In this document: positions 30,535-39,407 of the stretch, one piece after another
Position numbering within the stretch: position 1 is the stretch's first letter
Layout of the letters: every line of letters starts with the position of its first letter
Origin: Gammaproteobacteria bacterium
GTDB lineage: Bacteria; Pseudomonadota; Gammaproteobacteria; Ga0077536
Assembly: GCA_024234975.1 (NCBI GenBank)
Contig: JACKNH010000031.1
Coordinates: 1 to 39,459 of the forward strand
DNA length: 39,459 bases
Direction of reading: 5' to 3'
The notes under the pieces: model-generated
What the model was told of the DNA's origin: nothing
Seen by the model: only the letters and a program-made list of their open reading frames with translations
Databases searched by the model: none
Program-made: the position numbers and the translations under genes

Positions 30535-31584
30535 ATGTTTAATCGCTTGCGTGGCGTTTTTTCCAATGATCTTTCGATCGATCTGGGAACTGCGAACACG
30601 CTGATCTACGTTCGCGACAAGGGCATCGTGTTGAACGAGCCGTCAGTGGTTGCGATTCGTCGTGGACGTGACTCCAACTCGGCCAAGGCCATCGCGGCCG
30701 TCGGCGCCGAAGCCAAGCGCATGCTGGGCCGTACCCCGGGTCATATCGAAGCCATCCGGCCGTTGAAGGACGGCGTGATCGCTGATTTCACCGTGACCGA
30801 GAAGATGCTGCAGTACTTCATCCACAAGGTACACGGCAATCGCATGTTCAAACCCAGCCCGCGCGTACTGGTATGTGTACCGTGTGGTTCGACCCAGGTC
30901 GAACGGCGCGCGATCAAGGAATCCGCTGAAGGTGCCGGTGCGCGCGAGGTACACTTGATCGAGGAACCGATGGCAGCGGCAGTGGGCGCCGGCATGCCGG
31001 TCAGCGATGCGCGTGGCTCCATGGTGCTCGATATCGGTGGCGGTACCACTGAAGTAGCGATCATTTCACTCAATGGTATTGTCTACGCGGATTCAGTGCG
31101 CATTGGCGGCGATCGTTTCGACGACGCGATCGTCAATTACGTTCGCCGCAACTACGGCTGCCTGATTGGCGAGGCCACGGCAGAACGTATCAAGCATGAA
31201 ATCGGCTGCGCCTATCCAGGTAACGAAGTCCGCGAGATCGAGGTCAAGGGCCGCAATCTTGCCGAAGGTCTGCCGCGCAGCTTCACGTTGAACAGCAACG
31301 AAATCCTTGAAGCATTGCAGGAACCGCTGGCAGGCATTTCGGGCGCCGTGCGGGCGGCATTGGAAAAGACCCCGCCGGAACTCGGTTCTGATGTTGCTGA
31401 TCGAGGCATGATTCTCACCGGCGGCGGTGCCTTGCTGCGTGATCTCGACAAGTTGCTGATGGAAGAGACCGGACTCCCGGTACTGGTCGCCGATGACCCG
31501 CTGACATGCGTCGCGCGGGGTGGTGGCCGCGTCCTGGAGATGCTGGACGAGCACGGCACCGATATCCTGCTGCCGCTGGAGTAA
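30535..31584 (+). CDS. mreB: Rod shape-determining protein MreB
   Basis: MreB is the bacterial actin homologue that forms membrane-bound filaments steering lateral wall synthesis. From the ATG at 30535, behind CAAGG, it is 349 residues (E. coli 347). The longer open frame from 30385 adds residues without family similarity. The N-terminal amphipathic helix MFNRLRGVFS is followed by the phosphate-1 motif DLSIDLGTANTLIYV, phosphate-2 MVLDIGGGTTEVA and adenosine motif MILTGGGALLRDLD. It heads mreBCD-mrdA-rodA. Confidence 0.98.
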   Translation: MFNRLRGVFSNDLSIDLGTANTLIYVRDKGIVLNEPSVVAIRRGRDSNSAKAIAAVGAEAKRMLGRTPGHIEAIRPLKDGVIADFTVTEKMLQYFIHKVHGNRMFKPSPRVLVCVPCGSTQVERRAIKESAEGAGAREVHLIEEPMAAAVGAGMPVSDARGSMVLDIGGGTTEVAIISLNGIVYADSVRIGGDRFDDAIVNYVRRNYGCLIGEATAERIKHEIGCAYPGNEVREIEVKGRNLAEGLPRSFTLNSNEILEALQEPLAGISGAVRAALEKTPPELGSDVADRGMILTGGGALLRDLDKLLMEETGLPVLVADDPLTCVARGGGRVLEMLDEHGTDILLPLE

Positions 31585-31788
31585 CGGGTGCGGGCGTGAT
31601 GCCCGCTGCGAAAATTCCGTTCGCACACGGCACGCCAGTGTGACGAGCGGAACGACGGCGGTGATGTCGCGGCTCATGGTCGCGTCGTCATCGAAGTTTG
31701 CGCAACCAACAGCAACGAGCGGGGACCGGCAATCAATACCCTTTTCACAGAACGTTCAACACCGTGGGCGCGACTGGTCACCTGCATC

Positions 31789-32592
31789 GTGTTGTCGTTT
31801 CTGCTTATTTCCATTGATTTGCGCCAACATCACCTCGATGCGGTGCGTTCGGTTCTGATGCTGCTCGTCTACCCACTGCAACTTGCAGTGGACAGCCCCA
31901 TCCGCGTCATGCATGCGGTCAACGAGGAACTCTCCTCGCGCAGCCAGCTGCAGCACGATAACGGGGAACTGCGCGAGGAGAATCGCAGATTGCTGCAACG
32001 ACAGCAGCGCTTTGCGGCGCTGGAGCAGGAAAACCAACGCCTGCGTGAGCTGCTCGATACCTCCTATCTGGTGGGCGAAGACGTGTTGGTGGCGCATTTG
32101 ATGGCGGTCGCTTCACGCCGCGCCGTGCATGAGCTGACACTGGACAGGGGAGCCCGTCACGGCGTCATGGTCGGACAGGCCATTCTGGATGCCAACGGTA
32201 TCCTCGGGCAGATTACCGAGGTTGGTCCGCTGACCAGTACAGCTTTGTTGATCACCGATCCGCGGCATGACGTGCCGGTACTGGTAAACCGCACCGGGGC
32301 CCGCGGAATCGTTTCCGGCACGGATGACGATGATTTGCTGGATCTCAATTTCGTCCCCAACAATGCTGATGTTCAACCCGGCGACCTGCTGGTGTCATCG
32401 GGCCTGGACGACGTATTCCCGGCCGGATATCCCGTCGGGACGGTCGCGACGGTGACCATTGATCCCGCAGAAGCGTTTTCGCAGATCAAGGTGGCCCCCA
32501 GCGCGGCTGTGGCCAACGTCCGCGAGGTGTTGGTCGTGCGCCGTCATCCGCAAAGCGATGCGATGGCCGAACGCGAGGCGGTGTCGCCATGA
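31789..32592 (+). CDS. mreC: Rod shape-determining protein MreC (start uncertain)
   Basis: MreC is a bitopic inner-membrane protein that links MreB and MreD to PBP2 and RodA and activates them. The GTG at 31789 is the first usual start codon in frame and gives 267 residues. However, the frame stays open upstream to 31600, and residues encoded from about 31732 (INTLFTERSTPWARLVTCIV) look like the normal MreC N-terminus and the first half of its membrane helix. The true start is probably upstream and non-standard, or the sequence has an error. After the helix come a coiled coil (about residues 45-85) and the beta-rich domain with GQITEVGPLTSTALLITDP. The stop overlaps mreD. Confidence 0.9.
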   Translation: MLSFLLISIDLRQHHLDAVRSVLMLLVYPLQLAVDSPIRVMHAVNEELSSRSQLQHDNGELREENRRLLQRQQRFAALEQENQRLRELLDTSYLVGEDVLVAHLMAVASRRAVHELTLDRGARHGVMVGQAILDANGILGQITEVGPLTSTALLITDPRHDVPVLVNRTGARGIVSGTDDDDLLDLNFVPNNADVQPGDLLVSSGLDDVFPAGYPVGTVATVTIDPAEAFSQIKVAPSAAVANVREVLVVRRHPQSDAMAEREAVSP

Positions 32593-33074
32593 TGCACCGC
32601 AAGGTCGCTGCCTGGCCGGTGGTCCTGGTCACGCTGTTGTTTGCCTTCGTGCTGACGGCCGTCCCGTTACCTGAATGGGGTGAACCCTGGCGGCCCGCCT
32701 GGGTGCCGATGGTGCTTGGCTACTGGTGCATGGCCATCCCTGCCCGCATCGGCATCGTCACTGCGTGGTGTTCGGGCATTCTGCTCGATGTACTGACTGG
32801 CGCCTTGTTCGGTCAACATGCGCTGGGACTGTCGCTGATCGCGTTCGTATTTGTGACCTATCACAAGCGGCTGCGGGTCTTCTCGCTTGTGCAACAGGCG
32901 CTGGTTATCGGCACGTTGTTGGTCGCGTATATGCTGTTGATGACCGCGATCGACCACGTCGCCGGGATCCCGTGGAACTTTCCGGCGCTGCTGGGAGTGT
33001 TGACCAGTATGCTATTGTGGCCCTGGGTGTTCGTAATTCTGCGCGATATCAGGCGTCGCTGGCGCATCGCGTAG
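32589..33074 (+). CDS. mreD: Rod shape-determining protein MreD
   Basis: MreD is a small polytopic inner-membrane partner of MreC in the Rod complex. It is 161 residues with about five hydrophobic segments (for example VVLVTLLFAFVLTAVPL and IGTLLVAYMLLMTA). A WRPAWVPMVLGYW segment is typical of the family. ATG at 32589 overlaps the mreC stop (ATGA); a second ATG at 32592 is equally possible. Identity rests on topology, size and position more than on motifs. Confidence 0.95.
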   Translation: MMHRKVAAWPVVLVTLLFAFVLTAVPLPEWGEPWRPAWVPMVLGYWCMAIPARIGIVTAWCSGILLDVLTGALFGQHALGLSLIAFVFVTYHKRLRVFSLVQQALVIGTLLVAYMLLMTAIDHVAGIPWNFPALLGVLTSMLLWPWVFVILRDIRRRWRIA

Positions 33075-33171
33075 CAAGGGGGCTGCTCACTCATGCCGGC
33101 ATTGTTCAGCATTTCCGCTCGCTGCCTGCGCGTCTGTGCCGCTGCCAGCTGCCCTGGGTGGATTTGACGCC

Positions 33172-35037
33172 ATGCCTGGCTCAGTACGCTTCACCAATCC
33201 CGAACAAAGCGCGCGCACGATAAATCTGCGCATTGTCATCAGCGCCGTCATCATGGTGTTGATGTGCGGTTTGCTGCTCTCGCGACTGGCCTATCTGCAA
33301 ATCGTCAACGCCGAGTACTACACCACGCTTTCGCAGAATAACCGGGTCAAGGTGCTGCCATTGGCGCCACCGCGTGGCCTGATCTTTTCCCGTGACGGCA
33401 CGATCGTCGCTGAAAACCGACCCTCGTTCGTGCTCGCCATCGATACGGCCGTCATAGGTGATCTCCACGAAACCGTTGCCGCGCTGAGCGGGTTGCTGGA
33501 ACTGACGCAAGATGACATCGACTCGTTTTTTGCCGAAGTGAAGAGTCGTGGCCGGGTCGATGAGGTAGCGCTGGGCAACAATCTGTCCGAGACCCAGCTG
33601 GCGCGTTTTGCCGCGCAGAGCCATCGTTTTCCCGGTGTGCGCATCGATGCGCGGTTGACGCGTTATTACCCCCAGACCGATCTCTGGGCACATGTACTGG
33701 GTTACGTCGGGCGCATCAACGAGCAGGAATTGAAGAGTATCGATACTGCGGAATACCGTGGGACATCGCACATCGGCAAGTCAGGGATCGAGTACACGTA
33801 CGAGACAATCCTGCACGGGTCCGTGGGGTTTCAGAAAGTGGAGATCAACGCACAGGGCAGGATTCTGCGTGTGCTGGAACGCACGTTGCCCGAACCCGGG
33901 CGCGACCTCTATCTGACCATTGATGCCGGTTTACAGCAGCTGGCGTTCGAGTTGCTCGCGGGGAATCGCGGCGCCATCGTCGCCCTTGATCCGTTGACCG
34001 GCGGTGTGCTCGCGTTTGCCAGCAACCCGTCATTCAATCCCAATCTCTTCGTCAACGGTATCTCCAGCAAGGATTACGCCTTGCTTCGGGACTCGCCCGA
34101 CCGGCCACTGTTCAACCGCGCGTTGCAAGGCCAGTATCCGCCGGGGTCGACCGTCAAGCCGTTGGTCGCGTTGGCGGGCCTGCAAAATGGTGTACGCACC
34201 ACCGGCGAGGAAACGTGGTGTCCCGGCTGGTATCGGTTACCGGGCGAGCAACGGCGTTATCACGACTGGCAGCGCCAGGGCCACGGCCACGTCAACCTGA
34301 TTCGAGCACTGGCAGAATCCTGCGATATCTATTTCTATGATCTGGCGCGAGATCTCGGTATCGATACCTTGTCCGATTTCATGCGCCAGTTCGGCCTGAA
34401 TTCGCCCACCGGGATCGACCTGCCAGGCGAGGCCGGCGGAATCTTCCCCAATTCGGAATGGAAGGCCCGTACGCGCAAGCAGCCATGGTATCCGGGCGAG
34501 ACCCTGAGCGTCGGTATCGGCCAGGGATTCACCCTTGCGACACCGCTGCAGCTGGCCTTCGCCACTTCAATACTGGCCAGACATGGCGTCGGCATCACCC
34601 CGCATGTTGTCGGCCAGATTGAAGATCCGCTCCTCCACCAGGCGGTGGAGCCGGAGTTTGTCGAACGGGAGATGGTCAGCCTGGATTCAGACCAATACTG
34701 GACGGACGTCACTCACGGCATGGAGGAGGTTGTACACGGCAATCGTGGGACGGCGCGCAAGGTCGGACAGAATGCGGGCTACCGGTTCGCCGGCAAAAGC
34801 GGGACGGCACAATTGTTCAGCCTGCCGCAGGATGTCAAATTGAGTCCGGAGGAAATCAGCGAACGGTTGCGCGACCACGCGTTGTTTGTTGCCTTCGGTC
34901 CACTGGAGAATCCACAAATCGCGGTCGCGGTCATCGTCGAGAACGGCGTCGGCGGCAGCAGCACCGCCGCACCGATGGCGCGCGCCATCATGGACCAATA
35001 TCTGCAGCCTTCACGCGATGTCAGCCTTACTGATTAA
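33172..35037 (+). CDS. mrdA: Penicillin-binding protein 2, elongation-specific D,D-transpeptidase
   Basis: PBP2 cross-links new peptidoglycan strands made by RodA during cell elongation. From the ATG at 33172 (behind GGGTGGA) it is 621 residues; a GTG at 33136 would add 12 residues. One N-terminal membrane helix lies at about 20-42. The dimerisation/pedestal domain is followed by the transpeptidase domain. Active-site motifs are S326-T-V-K329, S383-C-D385 and K542-S-G-T545. S383-C-D is a variant of the usual SxN, and E. coli PBP2 has SAD there too. rodA starts inside its last codons. Confidence 0.97.
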   Translation: MPGSVRFTNPEQSARTINLRIVISAVIMVLMCGLLLSRLAYLQIVNAEYYTTLSQNNRVKVLPLAPPRGLIFSRDGTIVAENRPSFVLAIDTAVIGDLHETVAALSGLLELTQDDIDSFFAEVKSRGRVDEVALGNNLSETQLARFAAQSHRFPGVRIDARLTRYYPQTDLWAHVLGYVGRINEQELKSIDTAEYRGTSHIGKSGIEYTYETILHGSVGFQKVEINAQGRILRVLERTLPEPGRDLYLTIDAGLQQLAFELLAGNRGAIVALDPLTGGVLAFASNPSFNPNLFVNGISSKDYALLRDSPDRPLFNRALQGQYPPGSTVKPLVALAGLQNGVRTTGEETWCPGWYRLPGEQRRYHDWQRQGHGHVNLIRALAESCDIYFYDLARDLGIDTLSDFMRQFGLNSPTGIDLPGEAGGIFPNSEWKARTRKQPWYPGETLSVGIGQGFTLATPLQLAFATSILARHGVGITPHVVGQIEDPLLHQAVEPEFVEREMVSLDSDQYWTDVTHGMEEVVHGNRGTARKVGQNAGYRFAGKSGTAQLFSLPQDVKLSPEEISERLRDHALFVAFGPLENPQIAVAVIVENGVGGSSTAAPMARAIMDQYLQPSRDVSLTD

Positions 35038-36127
35038 CCCGACGAAATCCATCCTCGAGCGCATGCACCTGGATGGTCCGCTGCTGGGCGCCATTGTGCT
35101 TGTATGCATGTTCGGCCTGGTGGTGTTGTACAGCGCGTCCGGCGAGTCATCTGACATGGTCAGTCGTCAGGCGATACGCTTCGGCCTTGGCCTGGTCGCC
35201 ATGCTGGTCATGGCGCAGATTTCTCCCGACCGGTTGCTGCGGTGGATTCCTGGCATGTATGCACTGGGCATCGCGTTGCTGGTGCTGGTCGCGATCATCG
35301 GCATCGGCCGTGGATCGCAGCGCTGGTTGAGTTTCGGGCCAGTACAGTTCCAGCCGTCGGAAATCATGAAACTGGCGGTGCCGCTGATGACAGCCTGGTA
35401 TCTGCGCAACCGGATTTTGCCGCCGGGGCTGGGCACCGTGGCCGCGGCGCTGATCATCATAGGCCTGCCCGCGCTGCTGATTTTCGAGCAGCCTGATCTG
35501 GGTACGGCGGTGCTGGTGACCGCTGCAGGCATCTTCGTGCTGTTCCTGTCGGGGGTGCGCTGGCGCCTCATCGGTATTGCGGCCGGGATTATGTTGGCCG
35601 TGCTGCCGGCGGTGTGGTTTCTGATGCATGACTATCAGCGCCAACGCGTGCTGACCATGCTTGATCCGCAGGCCGACCCGTTGGGCGCCGGTTATCACAG
35701 CATCCAGTCCGTCATCGCCATCGGTTCAGGCGCAACTTATGGTAAAGGCTGGCTCAATGGCACCCAGTCGCACCTGGAGTTTCTGCCGGAGCGCCACACC
35801 GATTTCATCTTCGCCGTCTACTGCGAGGAATTCGGTTTCGTTGGTGTTGTCGTATTGCTACTGGCCTACATGTTGATCATCAGTCGCGCATTCGCGATCG
35901 CCATGCAGGCGCAGACAGTATTCGGCAGGCTGATAGCAGGCAGCATCACGATGACCTTTTTCATCTACATCTTCGTCAACATGGGTATGGTCGCTGGTGT
36001 CCTGCCGGTCGTCGGTGTACCACTGCCGTTGATAAGTTATGGCGGCACTTCGGCCGTGACTCTGATGGCCGGATTCGGTATCCTGATGTCGGTGCATACG
36101 CATCGAAGATTCAACGCGGCACTCTAG
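35018..36127 (+). CDS. rodA: Rod shape-determining protein RodA, SEDS peptidoglycan glycosyltransferase
   Basis: RodA polymerises lipid II into glycan strands together with PBP2. From the ATG at 35018 it is 369 residues (E. coli 370) with about ten membrane segments. The 20-nt overlap with mrdA implies coupled translation; an ATG at 35063 (MHLDGPLLG) is a possible later start. SEDS signatures present are GSQRWLSFGPVQFQPSEIMK, PDLGTAVLV and the C-terminal GVPLPLISYGGTSAVTLM. The catalytic aspartate region GLLNGTQSHLEFLPE-like appears as GWLNGTQSHLEFLPERHTDF. Confidence 0.97.
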   Translation: MSALLINPTKSILERMHLDGPLLGAIVLVCMFGLVVLYSASGESSDMVSRQAIRFGLGLVAMLVMAQISPDRLLRWIPGMYALGIALLVLVAIIGIGRGSQRWLSFGPVQFQPSEIMKLAVPLMTAWYLRNRILPPGLGTVAAALIIIGLPALLIFEQPDLGTAVLVTAAGIFVLFLSGVRWRLIGIAAGIMLAVLPAVWFLMHDYQRQRVLTMLDPQADPLGAGYHSIQSVIAIGSGATYGKGWLNGTQSHLEFLPERHTDFIFAVYCEEFGFVGVVVLLLAYMLIISRAFAIAMQAQTVFGRLIAGSITMTFFIYIFVNMGMVAGVLPVVGVPLPLISYGGTSAVTLMAGFGILMSVHTHRRFNAAL

Positions 36128-37177
36128 ATGATGCACATCACGTATCCGCAAGCGCCCTGCAGACATCCCGCAAATCCAGCCCGATGGCTTCGATCTCTGA
36201 CGCTTTCGCTCATCGTCTGTGCGATGTCCGTTATCGGCGCCAGCGGCGTCCAGGCGTTGACACTGGATGCGGCCCAGGTCGCTGGCTTCATCGATTTCAT
36301 GGCGGAAAAACACGGCTTCGACAAGGCGGAGCTGGCGGCCATCTTCAACCGCGCAAAAGGCCACGAGAAGATCATCGAGGCGATGACCCGCCCGGCCGAA
36401 GGCAAGCAGTGGTTCGAATACCGTCCTATATTCATCACGGACAAGCGGATTGACGGCGGTGTCCAGTTCCTGCGTGAACATGAGGAATTACTGCATCGGG
36501 CTGAACAGCAATACGGCGTCCCGGCTGAAATCATCGTCGCCATCATCGGCGTCGAAACGTTCTACGGCCGGGTCACCGGCAGCTACCCGGTATTGGAAGC
36601 TGTTTCCACGTTGGCTTTCCATTATCCCAAGCGTGCCGCGTTCTTTCGTGGCGAACTGGAACAATTCCTGTTGCTGGCGCGCGAGGAACATGTGGATCCA
36701 CTGAGTCTCACGGGCTCCTACGCCGGCGCCATGGGCATGCCACAGTTCATCTCCAGCAGTTACCGCCACTATGCGGTGGATTTCGACGGCGACGGCAAGC
36801 GCAATATCTGGAATGACGTGGATGATGTTGTGGGCAGCGTCGCGAACTATCTCAGCGAGAACGGTTGGCGGCGCGGCCAGGGCGTCGTCATCGCGGCACG
36901 CAATGGCCGGGACACCGATGTCCTGGACAAGTGGGCCGGCGCCGGTGTCCGGCCGTCGGTTGCGGTGACCGAGGTGAAGGCCACAGGGGTTGTCGATACC
37001 GCGGCGTTAAGCGATGTGGACAAGGTCAGTGTCATACGCCTGCAGCAGAAACTCGCGCCGGAATACTGGCTGGGCCTGAATAACTTCTATGTCATCACCC
37101 GCTACAACACCAGCCCGTTGTATGCGATGGCCGTGTACCAGTTGGCGGAACAGATTCGTGCGAAGGCTGCACTTTGA
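36128..37177 (+). CDS. mltB: Lytic murein transglycosylase B (MltB/SltB family)
   Basis: This enzyme cleaves the MurNAc-GlcNAc bond with formation of a 1,6-anhydro end. It is 349 residues of glycoside hydrolase family 103. Catalytic acid E143 lies in IIGVETFYGRVTG. GAMGMPQFISSSYRHYAVDF precedes an EF-hand-like calcium loop at 218-230 (DFDGDGKRNIWND). The N-terminus has a hydrophobic signal (residues 21-43) probably cut after VQA. It lacks a lipobox cysteine, so unlike E. coli MltB it looks soluble periplasmic. The start codon follows the rodA TAG directly; a second ATG at 36131 is possible. Confidence 0.95.
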   Translation: MMHITYPQAPCRHPANPARWLRSLTLSLIVCAMSVIGASGVQALTLDAAQVAGFIDFMAEKHGFDKAELAAIFNRAKGHEKIIEAMTRPAEGKQWFEYRPIFITDKRIDGGVQFLREHEELLHRAEQQYGVPAEIIVAIIGVETFYGRVTGSYPVLEAVSTLAFHYPKRAAFFRGELEQFLLLAREEHVDPLSLTGSYAGAMGMPQFISSSYRHYAVDFDGDGKRNIWNDVDDVVGSVANYLSENGWRRGQGVVIAARNGRDTDVLDKWAGAGVRPSVAVTEVKATGVVDTAALSDVDKVSVIRLQQKLAPEYWLGLNNFYVITRYNTSPLYAMAVYQLAEQIRAKAAL

Positions 37178-37247
37178 ATTCACCAGGCGGCAACTTCTGT
37201 ATTCCGTGACAGTACCATCGGCGCGGTCGCTCGCCAGAACTTCCCTT

Positions 37248-38147
37248 ATGAAAACGTCTGTGTTCCCGGCCATCGCGCAGGCGCCAGTTGCCGTCAGTGC
37301 AGCCGCGAGGAACGTGCTGACCGGCATGGTTCTTGTCGCCACTGTGGCGTTGTCGGCCTGCGGTGGCGGCGATACAACCCGGCGCCCGACATCGCCGGTG
37401 ATCGCAGCACCCCGCAATGATGGGCCACCGCCGCCGGAAATTGTTGCCGGGATAGATCTGGACTCGATACCCGATGCAGTGCCGAAATTGGAGCCGCTGA
37501 GCCGTTATGGAAATCCTGAAACCTACCAGGTCAACGGGCGCCAATACCGGACGCTGAAGTCATCAGAGGGCTTCGAGCAACGTGGAATCGCATCGTGGTA
37601 TGGCAGCAAGTTTCACGGCCTGCGGACATCCAGTGGCGAGGCATACGATATGTACAAGATGACCGCGGCGCACACCACGTTGCCGTTGCCCAGTTATGCC
37701 GAAGTCACGAACCTGGAAAACGGGCGGCGGGTGATCGTCAAGGTCAATGACCGGGGCCCGTTCCACGCCAATCGCGTGATGGACCTTTCGTATGTCGCGG
37801 CCCGCAAGCTTGGCGTATTGCAGAAGGGTACGGCATTCGTGCATATCAGGACTGTCAGCGGCCCGCGTGGGGACGCGCAGTCGAGAACACCGGCGCCTGC
37901 CCCATCGGAGTCGTTGGCGTTGTATCTGCAGGTTGGCGCGTTCCAGGACCGCGCAAATGCGCAGGCGCTTATCGAACGACTGCGCCAGGCAGTGACCTAC
38001 GACACGCGGATTGCCCCCGCCAACGTGAATGGACAGGCCGTCTACCGGGTACAGGTGGGTCCGGTGGCGGACGTCAAGGCGGCAGATAATGCCATCGCCC
38101 AGCTTGGGCAGTCAGGGATCAACGAATACCGCTTCGTTTCGGAATAG
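37248..38147 (+). CDS. rlpA: Septal/rare lipoprotein A, lytic transglycosylase with SPOR domain
   Basis: RlpA cleaves glycan strands lacking stem peptides, in Pseudomonas mainly at the septum. From the ATG at 37248 it is 299 residues. A lipoprotein signal ends at L35-S-A-C38. The double-psi beta-barrel domain spans about 110-205 with GIASWYGSKFHGLRTSSGEA. Putative catalytic residues E131, D134, H142 and D168 keep exactly the spacing of P. aeruginosa RlpA (120/123/131/157). A SPOR domain that binds denuded glycan occupies 224-299. The longer open frame from 37089 overlaps mltB and is rejected because the lipobox requires the later start. Confidence 0.95.
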   Translation: MKTSVFPAIAQAPVAVSAAARNVLTGMVLVATVALSACGGGDTTRRPTSPVIAAPRNDGPPPPEIVAGIDLDSIPDAVPKLEPLSRYGNPETYQVNGRQYRTLKSSEGFEQRGIASWYGSKFHGLRTSSGEAYDMYKMTAAHTTLPLPSYAEVTNLENGRRVIVKVNDRGPFHANRVMDLSYVAARKLGVLQKGTAFVHIRTVSGPRGDAQSRTPAPAPSESLALYLQVGAFQDRANAQALIERLRQAVTYDTRIAPANVNGQAVYRVQVGPVADVKAADNAIAQLGQSGINEYRFVSE

Positions 38148-38156
38148 GTTTTTATA

Positions 38157-39290
38157 ATGAAATACCGGTTTTTGCTTTTTGTACTAGTGTTTGCCGCAGG
38201 CCTCGCCAAGGCCGCATTGCCGGGCGTGCCGGCACCGCCGCAACTCAGCGGTAACGGCTATATCCTGATGGATTTCACCAGCGCTTCATTGCTGGCGGCG
38301 CAAAACGAACATTCACGCCTGGAACCTGCCAGCCTGACCAAGATCATGACGATCTATATCGCGGCCCAGGAACTCGCCCGCGGTTCAATTCATATGGATG
38401 ACATGGTCACCATCAGTGAGAAAGCATGGCGCATGGAAGGCTCGCGGATGTTCATCGAGGTTGGCAAGCAGGTCGCCCTGCATGACCTGCTGCGCGGGAT
38501 AGTCATCCAGTCAGGGAACGATGCCAGCGTTGCGCTGGCCGAGCATATTTCAGGCGACGAGTCAGTCTTCGCGCAATTGATGAATGCGCAGGCGCAACGC
38601 ATCGGCATGAAGGATTCGCATTTTTCGAACGCCACCGGTCTGCCCGATGAGTACACCTACACCACGCCTTACGATCTGGCCTTGCTGACCCGGGCATTGA
38701 TCAGCGAATTCCCTGATATCTATGCCCTGTTTGCCGAAAAGGAATACGTCTTCAACGGCATCAAACAGCACAACCGGAACGGGCTGCTGGCCGGCGATGC
38801 AAGCGCCGATGGTGTGAAAACCGGGCATACGGAAGCCGCCGGCTACTGCCTGGTCGGCTCGGCGGAGCGTGACGGCATGCGCTTGATTTCAGTCATTATG
38901 GGGACGGAATCCGACAACGCGCGCACGACATCCACACGCGCATTGATGAACTACGGGTTCCGGTTCTTCGAGTCGCACAAGCTGTATGCTGCCGGCCAGA
39001 CCCTGACCGAAGCCGCGGTGTTCAAGGGTGCCGAGAGCTCGGTGCCGATCGGACTGGCCAATGACCTGTTCGTTCTGATACCGCGCGGTCGTTACCAGGA
39101 GCTTACCGCGACCGTCGAGCTGGCAAATCCGCTGATTGCTCCGATAAGTCCGGGCGAAGGTTACGGCAACGTGATCCTGACCCTTGGCGACACTGAATTG
39201 GAGCGCATTCCAGTCACCGCGCTTACGGCGGTACCCGAGGCCGGGATTATCGGCCGCAGCATTGATTCAATCAGGTTGATGTTCGAATAG
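38157..39290 (+). CDS. dacA: D-alanyl-D-alanine carboxypeptidase (PBP5/6 family)
   Basis: This low-molecular-mass PBP removes the terminal D-Ala of stem pentapeptides, limiting cross-linking and helping set cell shape. It is 377 residues. The signal peptide MKYRFLLFVLVFAAGLAKA is followed by the peptidase S11 domain with S59-L-T-K62, S119-G-N121 and K221-T-G223. The PBP5-type C-terminal beta domain follows, and the last helix (IIGRSIDSIRLMFE) can act as the amphipathic membrane anchor. Placement after rlpA and before a D-amino-acid aminotransferase-like gene matches the Pseudomonas dacC locus (from memory); gene name dacA or dacC is a matter of convention. Confidence 0.96.
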   Translation: MKYRFLLFVLVFAAGLAKAALPGVPAPPQLSGNGYILMDFTSASLLAAQNEHSRLEPASLTKIMTIYIAAQELARGSIHMDDMVTISEKAWRMEGSRMFIEVGKQVALHDLLRGIVIQSGNDASVALAEHISGDESVFAQLMNAQAQRIGMKDSHFSNATGLPDEYTYTTPYDLALLTRALISEFPDIYALFAEKEYVFNGIKQHNRNGLLAGDASADGVKTGHTEAAGYCLVGSAERDGMRLISVIMGTESDNARTTSTRALMNYGFRFFESHKLYAAGQTLTEAAVFKGAESSVPIGLANDLFVLIPRGRYQELTATVELANPLIAPISPGEGYGNVILTLGDTELERIPVTALTAVPEAGIIGRSIDSIRLMFE

Positions 39291-39407
39291 CGTCAGCAAA
39301 TATCACTGCCAATTGCGCGCAGCTGGCGGTTATACTGCGCGCCGCAGCTGACAGCGCCTGACGGGCGGCCGGCTGTGCCCAACCCACTTCCCCGGACACG
39401 GTTCCAG

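Noticed and set aside
33136..33171. Longer mrdA starting at GTG 33136
   Set aside because: Adds twelve residues (PLPAALGGFDA region) with no similarity to PBP2 N-termini; the ATG at 33172 has a better ribosome binding site.
39306..39336. Promoter for the gene at 39408 based on TATACT at 39331
   Set aside because: No acceptable -35 hexamer at 16-18 nt and no extended -10; left as unproven.
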